From Nocardia exalbida NBRC 100660 (GTDB lineage: Bacteria > Actinomycetota > Actinomycetes > Mycobacteriales > Mycobacteriaceae), in the NCBI RefSeq assembly GCF_000308575.1, contig NZ_BAFZ01000061.1:1-64000 (forward strand): a stretch of 64,000 bases of DNA, given 5' to 3'. Below, piece by piece: positions 16,733 through 26,040 of the stretch. Below the pieces are notes generated by a model. The model worked only from the letters and a program-made list of their open reading frames with translations. It had not been told where the DNA came from and ran no database searches. The position numbers and the translations under genes are program-made. Positions within the stretch are counted from its first letter, which is position 1. Every line of letters begins with the position of its first letter.

Positions 16733-18025
16733 ATGGCGATCGTCTTCGAATCCGACGACAGGCACCTGTCCAACGCGGCGCTGTTCGTGCGCGGCTTGGT
16801 CGTCCTGGCTGTCATCACGGCCACCGTCGCGGCGATGATCGCCCGATCCGAAGGCAGGTTCGCGCGGACTGTCGAAGTCACCGCGCTACTGATCGATGTC
16901 GGCGACGGACTGCCCAGCAAGTCCGATGTCAAATACCGCGGCGTGCTGGTCGGCAATGTGCGGGAAGTGGTACCGGCAGCCCACGGCCGGGCCAACTCGG
17001 TGCGTATCGATCTGCTGGCCGAGCACGCCGACGGGATTCCGGCGACCGTGACGGCGCGTGTCGTCCCGAGCAACGTCTTCGCTGTGCCCTCGATACAGCT
17101 CATCGACAACGGCCCCGGTGCCGCCCTGGCGGAGGGGGCCCGGATCCCGGAGGACCACAGCCGCGCCGGCGTGCAGCTACAGACCTCACTGACCGCGCTG
17201 AGCCACATCGTCGCCGCCGTGGGGCGACCCCGCTCCGACCCCACCGTCGGAATCCTGGAAACCGTCGAGCGAGCGACCCGGGGCCGGGGTGAGGACGCGC
17301 TGGCAGCAGCGGCCCAGCTCGAGCGAATCGTGCGCGCTTACAACGCGGAGGCGACTTCTATCGGTGAATCGCCCCTGCTCACCGGACTATCGGAGGCGGT
17401 GCACGGGTTGCAGCAGTCCGCACCCGATCTCCTCGCCGCGCTGCACGACGCGGTCGGGCCCATGCGCAGCGTGGCCGAGCAGCGACTCCGATTGGCGGAA
17501 TTGCTGACCGGCAGCATCGCGACCAGCGAACGGGTCGGCACAGCGATGACCAATCGGACCGGCACCATCATCGACCTCAACAGCAGAATGGGGCCGGTCC
17601 TGCAGATCCTGGCCGCAGGCAGCGGCAACTTCGTCCAGATGACGACATCCCAGACCCGAGTCGCACGAGTGTTCACTCACGATTTCTGGAACGCCGAGGA
17701 CCAGAGCGGCACCGCCAAAGTCATCGTCGAGCTCACCCCGCACAAGCAGTACACCCGCACCGACTGCCCCCGTTACGGCGAACTGGCCGGCGCGAGTTGC
17801 CAAAACGGCCCTGCCGCGGGCCCGCCCGTCATCGGCACCCTCGACCCACCGGTGAGCGGACCTGAGCAACGACGGCGTCTCGCCGAGCGCCTGGGTCTGC
17901 CGCCCGAATCCGTCGGCCTCGCGGAGCTGCTCGGCCTGACCCCGCAGTCGCTCGCCGACCGCGCAACCGCGCCTGCCGATACCGCACCGGCCGCCCCCGC
18001 ACCACCGGCAGGAGAACCACGGTGA
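16733..18025 (+). CDS. mceA: Mce family protein A
   Basis: A 430-residue substrate-binding-type protein. One N-terminal transmembrane helix (about 18-38) is followed by the MlaD/Mce beta-barrel domain (about 45-125, with DVKYRGVLVGNVREV and VPSNVFAVPSIQLID), then a long helical needle-forming region to about residue 300 and a Pro/Ala-rich tail. Mce proteins form a hexameric conduit across the periplasm. The spacing of four bases after yrbEB shows one operon. No RGD-type invasion motif was seen. Confidence 0.9.
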   Translation: MAIVFESDDRHLSNAALFVRGLVVLAVITATVAAMIARSEGRFARTVEVTALLIDVGDGLPSKSDVKYRGVLVGNVREVVPAAHGRANSVRIDLLAEHADGIPATVTARVVPSNVFAVPSIQLIDNGPGAALAEGARIPEDHSRAGVQLQTSLTALSHIVAAVGRPRSDPTVGILETVERATRGRGEDALAAAAQLERIVRAYNAEATSIGESPLLTGLSEAVHGLQQSAPDLLAALHDAVGPMRSVAEQRLRLAELLTGSIATSERVGTAMTNRTGTIIDLNSRMGPVLQILAAGSGNFVQMTTSQTRVARVFTHDFWNAEDQSGTAKVIVELTPHKQYTRTDCPRYGELAGASCQNGPAAGPPVIGTLDPPVSGPEQRRRLAERLGLPPESVGLAELLGLTPQSLADRATAPADTAPAAPAPPAGEPR

Positions 18026-19059
18026 AACATAAACGCGACCTCGCCGGACTCACCGCGTTCCTGCTCGTCGCCGCCCTGCTGACGTGGATGGTGCAGGCGA
18101 CCCTGCGACGCGACGTCACCGGCGACACCCACTCCTATTCCGCGGTGTTCACCGATGTCTCCGGACTGCGAGTCGGTGATGACGTCCGGGTCGCCGGGGT
18201 GCGGGTGGGCCGAGTCGATGCCATCGACATCCACGGACCACACGCCGAGGTCACCTTCCGGCTGCACCGGGACCAAACCGTCTACGGCAACACCCTGGCC
18301 TCGGTCACCTACCAGAATCTGATCGGGCAGCGCTACCTCGGACTGAGCCTGTCCGACTTCGGGGACGCGACACCGCTCGCGCCCGGCGCGCAGATCCCGC
18401 TCGAACACACGGAACCGTCCTTCGATATCTCCGGTCTGCTCAACGGATTCCAGCCGTTGTTCAGCACCCTCGACCCCCAGGACGTCGACAACCTGACCGC
18501 CGCGTTGATCAGAGCGCTGCAAGGCGACGACGGCGCGATCGCCGCCTTGATCACCGAAACCGCGACTCTGGCGCAATCCCTCGCCGGACCCGACCAGATC
18601 CTCGGCACACTCATCGACAACCTCTCGGTGGTGATGACCACCCTGGCAGCGCAGAGCACCGGAATGCGGACGGCCCTCGCCCAGACCCGCAAACTCTTCG
18701 ATGCACTGGAGGCCCGCCGCGACACCCTGATCGAGCAGACCGACCGCATCGCCACCGTCGTGTCCGATGCCGCGAGCGTCGTCGACGGCGCCGCCCCGTC
18801 GCTGAACGAGTTCATCCGTCGCGAGCCCGGCTTCGCACGACATTTCGTCGATGGCCGGGAACGGTTCGCCTACCTCGGATTCAACCTTCCGCTGCTGTTG
18901 CAATCCATGGTCCGCGCCACCGACAGTGGCGCATTCGTCAACGCCTATGTCTGCGACATCGGATTCGGTCTCGTCCCCGGAGTCGACCCGGTGATCTCGC
19001 GCATCCTGGGCGCCACCTCGCCCTCCGGCCATTCCCAGAACTCCGCCATCTGCAGGTAG
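18022..19059 (+). CDS. mceB: Mce family protein B
   Basis: A 345-residue Mce protein with an N-terminal anchor helix (LTAFLLVAALLTWMVQ), an MlaD domain (about 40-120, with VSGLRVGDDVRVAGVRVGRV and ASVTYQNLIGQRYLGL), and a helical C-terminal region ending in the YVCDIGFG segment typical of MceB. Translation starts at GTG in a GTGA overlap with mceA. It is the second of six Mce subunits; all six are expected in one hetero-hexamer. Confidence 0.9.
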   Translation: MKHKRDLAGLTAFLLVAALLTWMVQATLRRDVTGDTHSYSAVFTDVSGLRVGDDVRVAGVRVGRVDAIDIHGPHAEVTFRLHRDQTVYGNTLASVTYQNLIGQRYLGLSLSDFGDATPLAPGAQIPLEHTEPSFDISGLLNGFQPLFSTLDPQDVDNLTAALIRALQGDDGAIAALITETATLAQSLAGPDQILGTLIDNLSVVMTTLAAQSTGMRTALAQTRKLFDALEARRDTLIEQTDRIATVVSDAASVVDGAAPSLNEFIRREPGFARHFVDGRERFAYLGFNLPLLLQSMVRATDSGAFVNAYVCDIGFGLVPGVDPVISRILGATSPSGHSQNSAICR

Positions 19060-19063
19060 AACC

Positions 19064-20134
19064 ATGATCGAACAACTGCGCTCAATCACCCGCCGCCCAC
19101 GGCTTCCCGGCACCACAGGCGTTGTGGCCGAAGTGGACACCTCGTTGCGCATCGGGCTCACCGCCGTCGTCTCGCTGGTGCTGGTGCTGGTCGCCGTGGT
19201 CGTGCTCAACTCGCTACACCTCGGCTCACGGACCTACCGCGCCGACTTCGCCCAAGCTGCGGGTATCGGCGCAGGCGACGCGGTCACCTGGGCCGGAATC
19301 CCCGTGGGCACGGTGACCGGCACCCGGCTGGCCGGTGACCATGTCGAGGTGACCATGACGATCGACAACGGTGACGTCACCCTGGGCGCGGACACCGAAG
19401 CCGCGATCAAACTGACCACCCTGCTCGGCTCCCGCTATGTCGAGCTTCGCTCCACCGGCACCGGCGAGCTTCGCGGCAACCGGATTCCCCTGTCCCGCAC
19501 CACCGTCCCCTACGACCTCGAGACCGCCCTGCAAGACGCCACCACCACCTTCCATCAACTCGACGCCGACCAGATCGCCCGGTCGATGACATCTCTGTCA
19601 CGCGAACTCGACGGCGTGCCATCCGTGCTCCCCGGCATCCTGCGCGATGTCCGATCCCTGTCGGCCGTCATCGCGCAGCGTCGCGACCAGATCGGCGCAC
19701 TGCTCGCCGGCACCGGCCGGGTCAGCGCCGTCATCACCGAACAGCGGGCCGGCCTGGCCGCGGTGATCGGGCAGGGCCGCACCGTGCTGCAGCAGATCAA
19801 CGCACGGCAAGCCGCGCTGCGTCGGCTACTCGAAGCGACGACCACCCTGGTACACCGGCTCGAACCCGTCGCTGTCGGTGAGCATGCCGAGATCGAGCAA
19901 CTGCTGAACGACCTGCACGACATGACCGCGATGATCGCCGGCCACGACGACCTGCTGCGCAACATCCTGCAGATCCTTCCGGTTCCGTGGCGGCTGTTCG
20001 CCAACGCCACCGGGACGGGAGCGGAGCTGAACGCCAACGCCCCCGACGGAGCCTTCATCGACTCCTGGATGTGCGCGTTGAGCGCCACCGCTGTCACGGT
20101 CGGCGAAGCCCCCTACCTACAGGACTGCCGATGA
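19064..20134 (+). CDS. mceC: Mce family protein C
   Basis: A 356-residue Mce protein. A hydrophobic anchor (VVSLVLVLVAVVVLNSL, about 27-45) precedes the MlaD domain with AAGIGAGDAVTWAGIPVGTV and IKLTTLLGSRYVEL, then long helices that include many hydrophobic heptads, and a C-terminal DSWMCALS segment. It begins five bases after mceB and overlaps mceD by ATGA. Order and spacing match the standard mceA-F arrangement. Confidence 0.9.
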   Translation: MIEQLRSITRRPRLPGTTGVVAEVDTSLRIGLTAVVSLVLVLVAVVVLNSLHLGSRTYRADFAQAAGIGAGDAVTWAGIPVGTVTGTRLAGDHVEVTMTIDNGDVTLGADTEAAIKLTTLLGSRYVELRSTGTGELRGNRIPLSRTTVPYDLETALQDATTTFHQLDADQIARSMTSLSRELDGVPSVLPGILRDVRSLSAVIAQRRDQIGALLAGTGRVSAVITEQRAGLAAVIGQGRTVLQQINARQAALRRLLEATTTLVHRLEPVAVGEHAEIEQLLNDLHDMTAMIAGHDDLLRNILQILPVPWRLFANATGTGAELNANAPDGAFIDSWMCALSATAVTVGEAPYLQDCR

Positions 20135-21234
20135 GTGTCACTCTCGCCACCGTCAAACTGGCCGTGGTCACACTGACCGCCGCTTGCCTGGCCGGATGCT
20201 CGGCCGGACCCGGCGCGGACACCACCACCCTCACGGCCCGCTTCGCCAACGCCAACGGCCTCTACGAGGGCAACTCGGTATCGGTACTCGGGATGCGCGT
20301 CGGCCGGATCGTCCGCATCGACGCGCGCGGGACCGACGTCGAAGTCGAGATGACCATCGACAGCGGAACCCGGCTTCCGGCCGATGTGCAAGCGGTCACG
20401 ATCTCCGACTCGATACTCACCGACCGCCACGTCGAGCTGACACCGGTCTACCGGGGTGGGCCCACCCTGCGCGACGGCGCGGTGCTGGACACGACCCGCA
20501 CGAAGACTCCCGTCGAGTTCGACGCCCTGCTGTCGATGGCGCAGAAACTGTCGGCCTCCCTGGGCGGTGACGGCGCCGGCTCGGGCCCGGTCGCGGACCT
20601 GATGAACCTCGGCGCCGCGGCGACCAGCGGCAACGGCGACGACATGCGCGCCGCGCTCGGTGAACTCGCACACGCGCTGCAACCGGGCGAGGGCCACGGC
20701 GCCGCCACCCGCGACGCGATCACCAAGGTCGTCACCAACCTCGACGCCCTGACCGCGGCAGCCGCGCGCAACGACCGGACGTTGCGCGAATTCGGCTCCG
20801 CTGTAGCGCAACTCAGCGATTTCCTGGCCGAGCAACAGTTGGGCGCAGGCACAGCCGGCGCAGCACTGAACCGGATCATCGCGCAAGTCACCGACCTGCT
20901 GATCCGCCACCGGGACACCATCGCCGGGTTCACGACCGACGCGAACACCCTGTCGACGTCACTGGCCGCCTACGACTACAACCTCGCCGAATTCCTCGAC
21001 GTGTTTCCCTTGGTCACCGACAACGCCTACAACGCCATCGACCACAACGTCGGCGCGCTACGCGCAGCGGTCGACATCAACAGGCTTCTGCTCGACGGCC
21101 AGATGGTCAAGCAGGTCTGCAATCTGTTGCAGCTGAACGATCTCGGCTGTGCGACCGGCACCATGCGGGACATGGGACCGGATTTCGGGATCACCGCCAT
21201 CCTGGCGGGACTGGCGGAAAAGCAGGGCCGATGA
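20131..21234 (+). CDS. mceD: Mce family protein D, predicted lipoprotein
   Basis: A 367-residue Mce protein. Instead of a plain anchor helix it starts with a short lipoprotein signal, VTLTAACLAGCSAGPG, with the lipobox cysteine at about 23. The MlaD domain follows (NANGLYEGNSVSVLGMRVGR, TISDSILTDRHVELTP), then the helical region. In most mce operons only MceE is lipidated, so a lipobox here is notable. The ATG at 20131 overlaps the mceC stop; the longer upstream frame lies inside mceC and is rejected. Confidence 0.88.
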   Translation: MSVTLATVKLAVVTLTAACLAGCSAGPGADTTTLTARFANANGLYEGNSVSVLGMRVGRIVRIDARGTDVEVEMTIDSGTRLPADVQAVTISDSILTDRHVELTPVYRGGPTLRDGAVLDTTRTKTPVEFDALLSMAQKLSASLGGDGAGSGPVADLMNLGAAATSGNGDDMRAALGELAHALQPGEGHGAATRDAITKVVTNLDALTAAAARNDRTLREFGSAVAQLSDFLAEQQLGAGTAGAALNRIIAQVTDLLIRHRDTIAGFTTDANTLSTSLAAYDYNLAEFLDVFPLVTDNAYNAIDHNVGALRAAVDINRLLLDGQMVKQVCNLLQLNDLGCATGTMRDMGPDFGITAILAGLAEKQGR

Positions 21235-22340
21235 CACGACCGAAGCACATGCGCCTCCTCCTCGCCACCGTCGCCGCGCTCGCCCTGTCGGCCACCGGAT
21301 GCGCCACCGGACTGGACCGGCTACCGTTGCCCGCCCCGGGGTCGAGCGGCGACACCTACACCCTGACGGCGACTTTCGGTAATGCCCTCAACCTGCCGGC
21401 CAAGGCGAAGGTGAAACTCAACGGCGCCGACATCGGCCAGGTCGAATCCATGTCGGCGCGCGACTACACCGCCGTGGTGACCCTGCGCATCACCGCCGCG
21501 GTGCACCTGCCCGTAGGCGCCTCGGCAGAGCTGAGATCGGCCACACCCATGGGCGATGTATTCGTCGCACTGAAACCACCTCCGGCCCCGGAACCGGGAA
21601 CCGCGATGCTCGGCGACGGGCAAACGATTCCGATCGAGTCGACCTCGGCCGCCAGCACGATCGAGGAAATGCTCACTCGCGCGTCGCTTCTGGTCAGCGG
21701 CGGCACCATCGACTACCTCACCCGAGTGATCTCCGCACTCGGTGAATATGTCGGGGGCCGCGGCGAGCGACTCGCCGCGCTGCTGGAGCAGACCCGCACT
21801 TCGCTGGCCACCCTCTCGGCCCGATCCGCGCAAATCGACGACGTCCTGCGCTCCGCGGCCGATCTCGGCGCGACCCTCGCCACCCAGCAAGCCACCCTCG
21901 CCGACACCGTCGCCGCGGCAGGACCCGCCATGCGGGTCCTCGCCGACAACACCGACTCGTTCGTCACCCTCGTCGACCGCATTTATACGATCACCGCGCA
22001 ACTCGCGCGGTTCCCCAGCCTCCAAGGCACCAACGACACCAGCATGGCAGTCAACCTCGATCAATTGGCCGCCGGCCTCAACGCCGCGGCGGTCAACCCG
22101 GAAGCCGACCTGGACGAGCTGAACACCATGCTGGGGATCGTCATCAAGATGATCAGCGGCCCGAACGGGCACGTCGATGTCGACGTCGCCCAGCTCGCCG
22201 TCGGCGCGGTCCCCGACCCGGGCTTCCCCGGCACACCCGGTGCCAGGCTTCCCGACGCCACGGACTGGACGGCCTTCGTGGGCTCGCTGCAGCACATGCT
22301 CGATCGACTGGGCACCCGGCTGTACGGCGCGCCACGATGA
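21231..22340 (+). CDS. mceE: Mce family lipoprotein E (LprN-like)
   Basis: A 369-residue Mce lipoprotein. The signal peptide LLLATVAALALSATGCATG ends in a lipobox with the cysteine at about 24. The MlaD domain includes GNALNLPAKAKVKLNGADIGQV and ATPMGDVFVAL, followed by the helical region. It corresponds to the usual lipid-anchored MceE subunit. It overlaps mceD (ATGA) and mceF (ATGA). A second ATG at 21249 is an alternative start that keeps the signal peptide. Confidence 0.9.
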   Translation: MTRPKHMRLLLATVAALALSATGCATGLDRLPLPAPGSSGDTYTLTATFGNALNLPAKAKVKLNGADIGQVESMSARDYTAVVTLRITAAVHLPVGASAELRSATPMGDVFVALKPPPAPEPGTAMLGDGQTIPIESTSAASTIEEMLTRASLLVSGGTIDYLTRVISALGEYVGGRGERLAALLEQTRTSLATLSARSAQIDDVLRSAADLGATLATQQATLADTVAAAGPAMRVLADNTDSFVTLVDRIYTITAQLARFPSLQGTNDTSMAVNLDQLAAGLNAAAVNPEADLDELNTMLGIVIKMISGPNGHVDVDVAQLAVGAVPDPGFPGTPGARLPDATDWTAFVGSLQHMLDRLGTRLYGAPR

Positions 22341-23614
22341 CCACGAGTTCCCACCCCGGCAAAGGGGAACGGCCCGCCCGGCTGCTCGTGGGCATCATCC
22401 GGCGCGCGCATCGACACCGGCTCGCGATGTCACTGGCCGGTCTGCTGGCGATCTTCGTCGGCGCAGGCGGATATCTCCTCATCGGCACCCTCGATATCGA
22501 CCCGCTCGACCAACCGTATCGAGTGCGTGTCGAACTGGTGCGGTCCGGCGGGCTGCTCCCCGGGCAGGACGTCACACTGCGTGGAGTCCGCGTCGGGCGC
22601 ATCGAGACCGTCGATGTGGCCGGGGACAAGGTGATCGCGGTCGCCGCCATCGATGGGCATGTGCGGATCTCCGCATCCGCTGCCGTCCGGGCTGCGGCCC
22701 TGTCCGCGGCCGGCGAGCAGTACCTGGACTTCCTGCCCACCACCAACGACGGTCCGTACCTCGCGGACGGCGCTGTCATCACCGCCGACCGTACCTCCAC
22801 GCCCGTGCCGCTGTCGGAGATGCTCGAAAGCCTCAGCGGCACACTCGCTCAGATCGATCCCGCCCAACTCGCCGCGATCTCCCGCGAACTCGGCGTCGGC
22901 CGGGCCGGCCCCGACAAACTGGCCGCGATCATCGACGGCGGCGCCTTTCTCGTCTCGACGCTGGACGCGGTCCTGCCCCAGACGGTGAACCTGCTGCACA
23001 ACAGCAGAGTCGTGCTGGCGACCCTGCACGACGGGCGTGCCGTCCTGCGGTCCACCGCGGCGAACCTGTCGGCCACACTCGGCGGCGTCTCCTCGATGAC
23101 CGGCGGCTTCGAACAACTCGTCACACAGACACCGCCGATGCTGTCGGCCCTCGACGCCATCCTCGCGGAGAACTCACCCACCATGGTCCAACTCCTGGGC
23201 AACCTCGTCACCGTCTCCCAGGTCGCCTATTCCCGGATCCCCGCCCTCGACGAATTCTTCTTTCCCCAGCAGCGGACCGGATCAGCGCTCGACGCCGTCA
23301 CGTCGGCATTCCACGACGGGGGAGTCTGGGCACTGGCCAGTATCTACCCCCGTTACGCCTGCGACTACCACGTGCCACGACGCCCCGGTTCGGTGCCCGA
23401 CTACGCCGAGCCGTATCTCCACGCGGACTGCACTGACCCCGACACCACGCTCATTCCCCGCGGCGCGCGCAACGCTCCACGCCCGACCGACGACCCCGTG
23501 CCTCCCGCCCCGCGGCGTGATCCGCTGGAGACCGCTGCGCCCCCGCCGATCGGGCCGTTGTCCATCCCCACTCCCTACGGCGGCCCCTCCGCCCCTGTCG
23601 CGGTCCCCCGATGA
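22337..23614 (+). CDS. mceF: Mce family protein F
   Basis: A 425-residue Mce protein with a cytoplasmic basic N-terminus, an anchor helix (LAMSLAGLLAIFVGAGGYLLIG, quoted within 20 by its core LAIFVGAGGYLLIG), an MlaD domain with GGLLPGQDVTLRGVRVGRIE, a helical region, and a long Pro-rich C-terminal tail with four cysteines. It closes the importer operon; 139 bp further on an unrelated operator begins. No Mce-associated (mas) genes follow it, unlike several mycobacterial loci. Confidence 0.9.
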   Translation: MTTSSHPGKGERPARLLVGIIRRAHRHRLAMSLAGLLAIFVGAGGYLLIGTLDIDPLDQPYRVRVELVRSGGLLPGQDVTLRGVRVGRIETVDVAGDKVIAVAAIDGHVRISASAAVRAAALSAAGEQYLDFLPTTNDGPYLADGAVITADRTSTPVPLSEMLESLSGTLAQIDPAQLAAISRELGVGRAGPDKLAAIIDGGAFLVSTLDAVLPQTVNLLHNSRVVLATLHDGRAVLRSTAANLSATLGGVSSMTGGFEQLVTQTPPMLSALDAILAENSPTMVQLLGNLVTVSQVAYSRIPALDEFFFPQQRTGSALDAVTSAFHDGGVWALASIYPRYACDYHVPRRPGSVPDYAEPYLHADCTDPDTTLIPRGARNAPRPTDDPVPPAPRRDPLETAAPPPIGPLSIPTPYGGPSAPVAVPR

Positions 23615-24008
23615 CCCACAGCACGGCGAGCCGAGTACACCGAACTCCTCGAGGCAATCCCGGTCGCAAGGAAGGACGCAGGCCACCGCGAGGTCTTCGA
23701 ACTCGCCCGATGCCCTCATTTCTCCCACGAGCAAGTTTCCGATCCGCCGAGAGTAACTGTGTTACTGTGCCGTGGGTCGCACTGTGATGGACGTCATCTT
23801 CGTGATCTGGGTCACTCACGGCGGCAAGTCGCGGTGGTGGAGTTCTGGGGAGTCATTTGATGGATCAGCAACGTCTCGTCGGAAGCGCGAGCGCGAGCCG
23901 GTCGGATCGCGGCGGCGGTGGCCGTGGTGGTGGTGGCTGGATGGGAATCGATAGTCGCGAGGCGGCGGTCGGCTCGCTGTGCGCACTACCCGGGCCGAGG
24001 GGGCGGTG
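23615..24008. other. Intergenic region after the Mce operon containing a promoter
   Basis: The first 135 bases hold nothing recognisable. The palindrome at 23753-23765 then marks the promoter region of the unknown gene at 24009, leaving a leader of roughly 200 bases. The stretch GAGTAAC...GTTAC...GTGGGTCGCACTGTGA resembles the sequence before the lipase gene at 24706 well beyond the palindrome itself. Confidence 0.5.
23753..23765. promoter_or_regulatory. GTAACnGTGTTAC operator, copy 1
   Basis: GTAACTGTGTTAC is an inverted repeat with 5-base arms and a 3-base centre. An almost identical element lies at 24591-24603, and similarity continues for about 30 bases downstream of both. This marks a shared regulator or a promoter duplication for the genes at 24009 and 24706. 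Confidence 0.6.
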
Positions 24009-24572
24009 ATGCGGAGATATCGCCTCGATGTGGTCGCGAGCAGTGTTGCCGATGCCGTCGAGCACGCCGGTGGCTGGCTGTTCGATCGGGCGGCGGCGGG
24101 CTGGAATGTGACAGTGCTCGTCGCGGACATGTCGGATACCCGGCCGCTGCGCATCCTGGGCGCGAAGGTGGCGCCACTCGAGGCCGAGCTCGCCTCGTCG
24201 GGGGAGGGGCGTCGGCCGGCCGCGCTGGCTGCCGGTGCGAACATCTGCGCAACCGATCGCCGCGCGCGCCGGGGCTTGCTCGAGGCATTGGACGACGGCG
24301 GTGTGGAAGTGGTCGTGTGGGGTCAGGGATGGCCGTCTCTATCCGGACATCGGGTCGATCCGGTTCTGCACCGATTGAGTATCGCCGCGCAAGCGTTCAA
24401 AGCGCAGGCGTTGCATGCCGCGACGATCACCGGGGCCGCGGTCGGCGCGATCGAGGTGTTCCGTAGTGGGTTGTCGGCCGTGGCTCCGGTCGGGGCCGAC
24501 CTCAGCCCGGTCGGCCGCCCGCGCCGGCCTACTCGGACCGATTTCTCGCCGACCTTCGGGGGATGGCGATGA
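24009..24572 (+). CDS. Conserved hypothetical protein
   Basis: A 187-residue soluble protein I cannot assign. It opens MRRYRLDVVASSVADAVEHA, followed by AGGWLFDRAAAGWNVTVLVAD and DTRPLRILGA, which reads like an alpha/beta fold with Rossmann-like alternation. An Arg/Pro-rich tail closes it. The start ATG at 24009 has GAGGGGG upstream, and an earlier in-frame start at 23979 is possible. It shares a palindromic promoter element with the secreted lipase downstream, so the two probably belong to one regulon. Confidence 0.6.
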   Translation: MRRYRLDVVASSVADAVEHAGGWLFDRAAAGWNVTVLVADMSDTRPLRILGAKVAPLEAELASSGEGRRPAALAAGANICATDRRARRGLLEALDDGGVEVVVWGQGWPSLSGHRVDPVLHRLSIAAQAFKAQALHAATITGAAVGAIEVFRSGLSAVAPVGADLSPVGRPRRPTRTDFSPTFGGWR

Positions 24573-24590
24573 CGCGATTCCAACTTTCGA

Positions 24591-24603
24591 GTAACCGTGT
24601 TAC
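24591..24603. promoter_or_regulatory. GTAACnGTGTTAC operator, copy 2
   Basis: GTAACCGTGTTAC differs from the copy at 23753 by one base in the centre. It lies about 100 bases before the lipase gene. Following bases (CCGTAGGTTGCAC...TGTGACGT) parallel those after copy 1. Confidence 0.6.
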
Positions 24604-24705
24604 CGTTCCGTAGGTTGCACGCTGTGACGTAGTTCATGTCATTCGGCTATTGCGACGCAGGACACCCGGCGACGGTGCCGGGTGGAGTTCACGGAGAGTT
24701 GATCG

Positions 24706-26040
24706 ATGCAACGACAGCATGGGCGTTCCCGATGGGGTTGGCGCTGGGCCGCTCCGGTGGCGGTGGTGGTGGCCGCGGTGTGCGTCACCGTGGTGACCGT
24801 GGTGGGAGTCGACACGCGGGAGGCGGCGGCCGCGCCGGTCGGAGATTTCTACCTTCCGCCCGCGCAGATCCCGTCGGAACGAGGCGCGATCATCAAGACC
24901 GCGCCGATGGCGCTGTTCGCGACGCTGCCCACGGACAAGGGGTGGCCGGGCAAGGCGCAGCACGTCATGTACACCTCGCGGTTGCAGGACGGGTCTCCGG
25001 TGGCGGTGTCCGGGACGTTCATCGATGCGACGGGACCCTGGCAGGGGCCGGGTCCGCGTCCGACGGTGGTGATCGGTCCGGGTACGTCGGGGCAGGGTGA
25101 TCGCTGTGCGATGTCGGTGGCGTTCTCCACCGGGTTGACGGTGTTCGCCGATCCTTCGCCGAGTTTGTCGGCGAATCAGGAACTTCCGGCTTCGGTGGTG
25201 TGGAGCGGGTTGGGTGCGCGCGTGCTGGTGACCGATTACATCGGTCTGGGCACGCCGGGAATTCATACCTACGCCAACCGGATCGAGGCCGGGCACGCGG
25301 TGCTCGACGGGGTGCGCGCGGCTCATAATCTGGCGGGTGTGGGACCGGAGACCCCGGTGGTGCTGTGGGGTTACTCGCAAGGCGGCGGTGCGACCGCGGC
25401 GGCGGCGGAGATGCAACCGGACTACGCGCCGGAACTCAACCTCAAGGGTACTTGGGCAGGCGGGCCGGTGGCGGACCTGGCGGCGATCCTGGAGCGTATC
25501 GACGGCGCGTTGATCGGTGGTGCCATCGGGTTCGCGATCAATGGTCTGCTCGCGCGGTACCCGGACTTGAACAAGGCTGTCGATCGGGTGACCTCGCCCG
25601 CGGGGCGGGCGATGTTGGAGACGCTCAGCGATGAATGCATCGGCGACATCATCACCCGTCACCCGTTTTTGAAGACCAGTTCGCTCACCAACGACGGCCG
25701 TTCGCTGAGTGAGCATCTGGCGGCGATTCCCGAGGCCGGGCCCGCGCTGGCCGAGTTGCGTATCGGTAATCTCACCCCGGCGTCGCCGGTGTTGATCACC
25801 AGCGGTTTGAACGACGACACCGTCCCCTACGGTCAAGCGCGTCAGCTGGCCGAGGATTGGTGTGCGAAGGGCGCCACGGTGACTTTCCGCACCAATGATC
25901 TGCCGCCGATCCTTCCCGGGGCCACTATCCCGAATCATTTCGGGCCGGAGATGATCGACGGTTTCGGGCCGGACAACGCGATCACCTACCTGCTCGATCG
26001 CCTCGCGGACAAACCCGTCACCGGCTGCACTTTCGACTGA
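24706..26040 (+). CDS. Secreted lipase (LIP family, alpha/beta hydrolase)
   Basis: A 444-residue exported hydrolase. Residues 1-43 are a long signal peptide (basic twin-Trp start, Val/Ala-rich core, AAA cleavage). The fold matches the LIP/secretory lipase family of actinomycetes: VVIGPGTSGQGDRC as oxyanion region, the nucleophile elbow GYSQGG with Ser224, a cap segment around ALIGGAIGFAINGLLARYPDL, then Asp in SGLNDDTVPYGQ and His in PNHFGPEM. It hydrolyses lipid esters outside the cell. It shares an operator with the gene at 24009 and precedes a cholesterol-oxidase-like gene. Confidence 0.88.
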   Translation: MQRQHGRSRWGWRWAAPVAVVVAAVCVTVVTVVGVDTREAAAAPVGDFYLPPAQIPSERGAIIKTAPMALFATLPTDKGWPGKAQHVMYTSRLQDGSPVAVSGTFIDATGPWQGPGPRPTVVIGPGTSGQGDRCAMSVAFSTGLTVFADPSPSLSANQELPASVVWSGLGARVLVTDYIGLGTPGIHTYANRIEAGHAVLDGVRAAHNLAGVGPETPVVLWGYSQGGGATAAAAEMQPDYAPELNLKGTWAGGPVADLAAILERIDGALIGGAIGFAINGLLARYPDLNKAVDRVTSPAGRAMLETLSDECIGDIITRHPFLKTSSLTNDGRSLSEHLAAIPEAGPALAELRIGNLTPASPVLITSGLNDDTVPYGQARQLAEDWCAKGATVTFRTNDLPPILPGATIPNHFGPEMIDGFGPDNAITYLLDRLADKPVTGCTFD

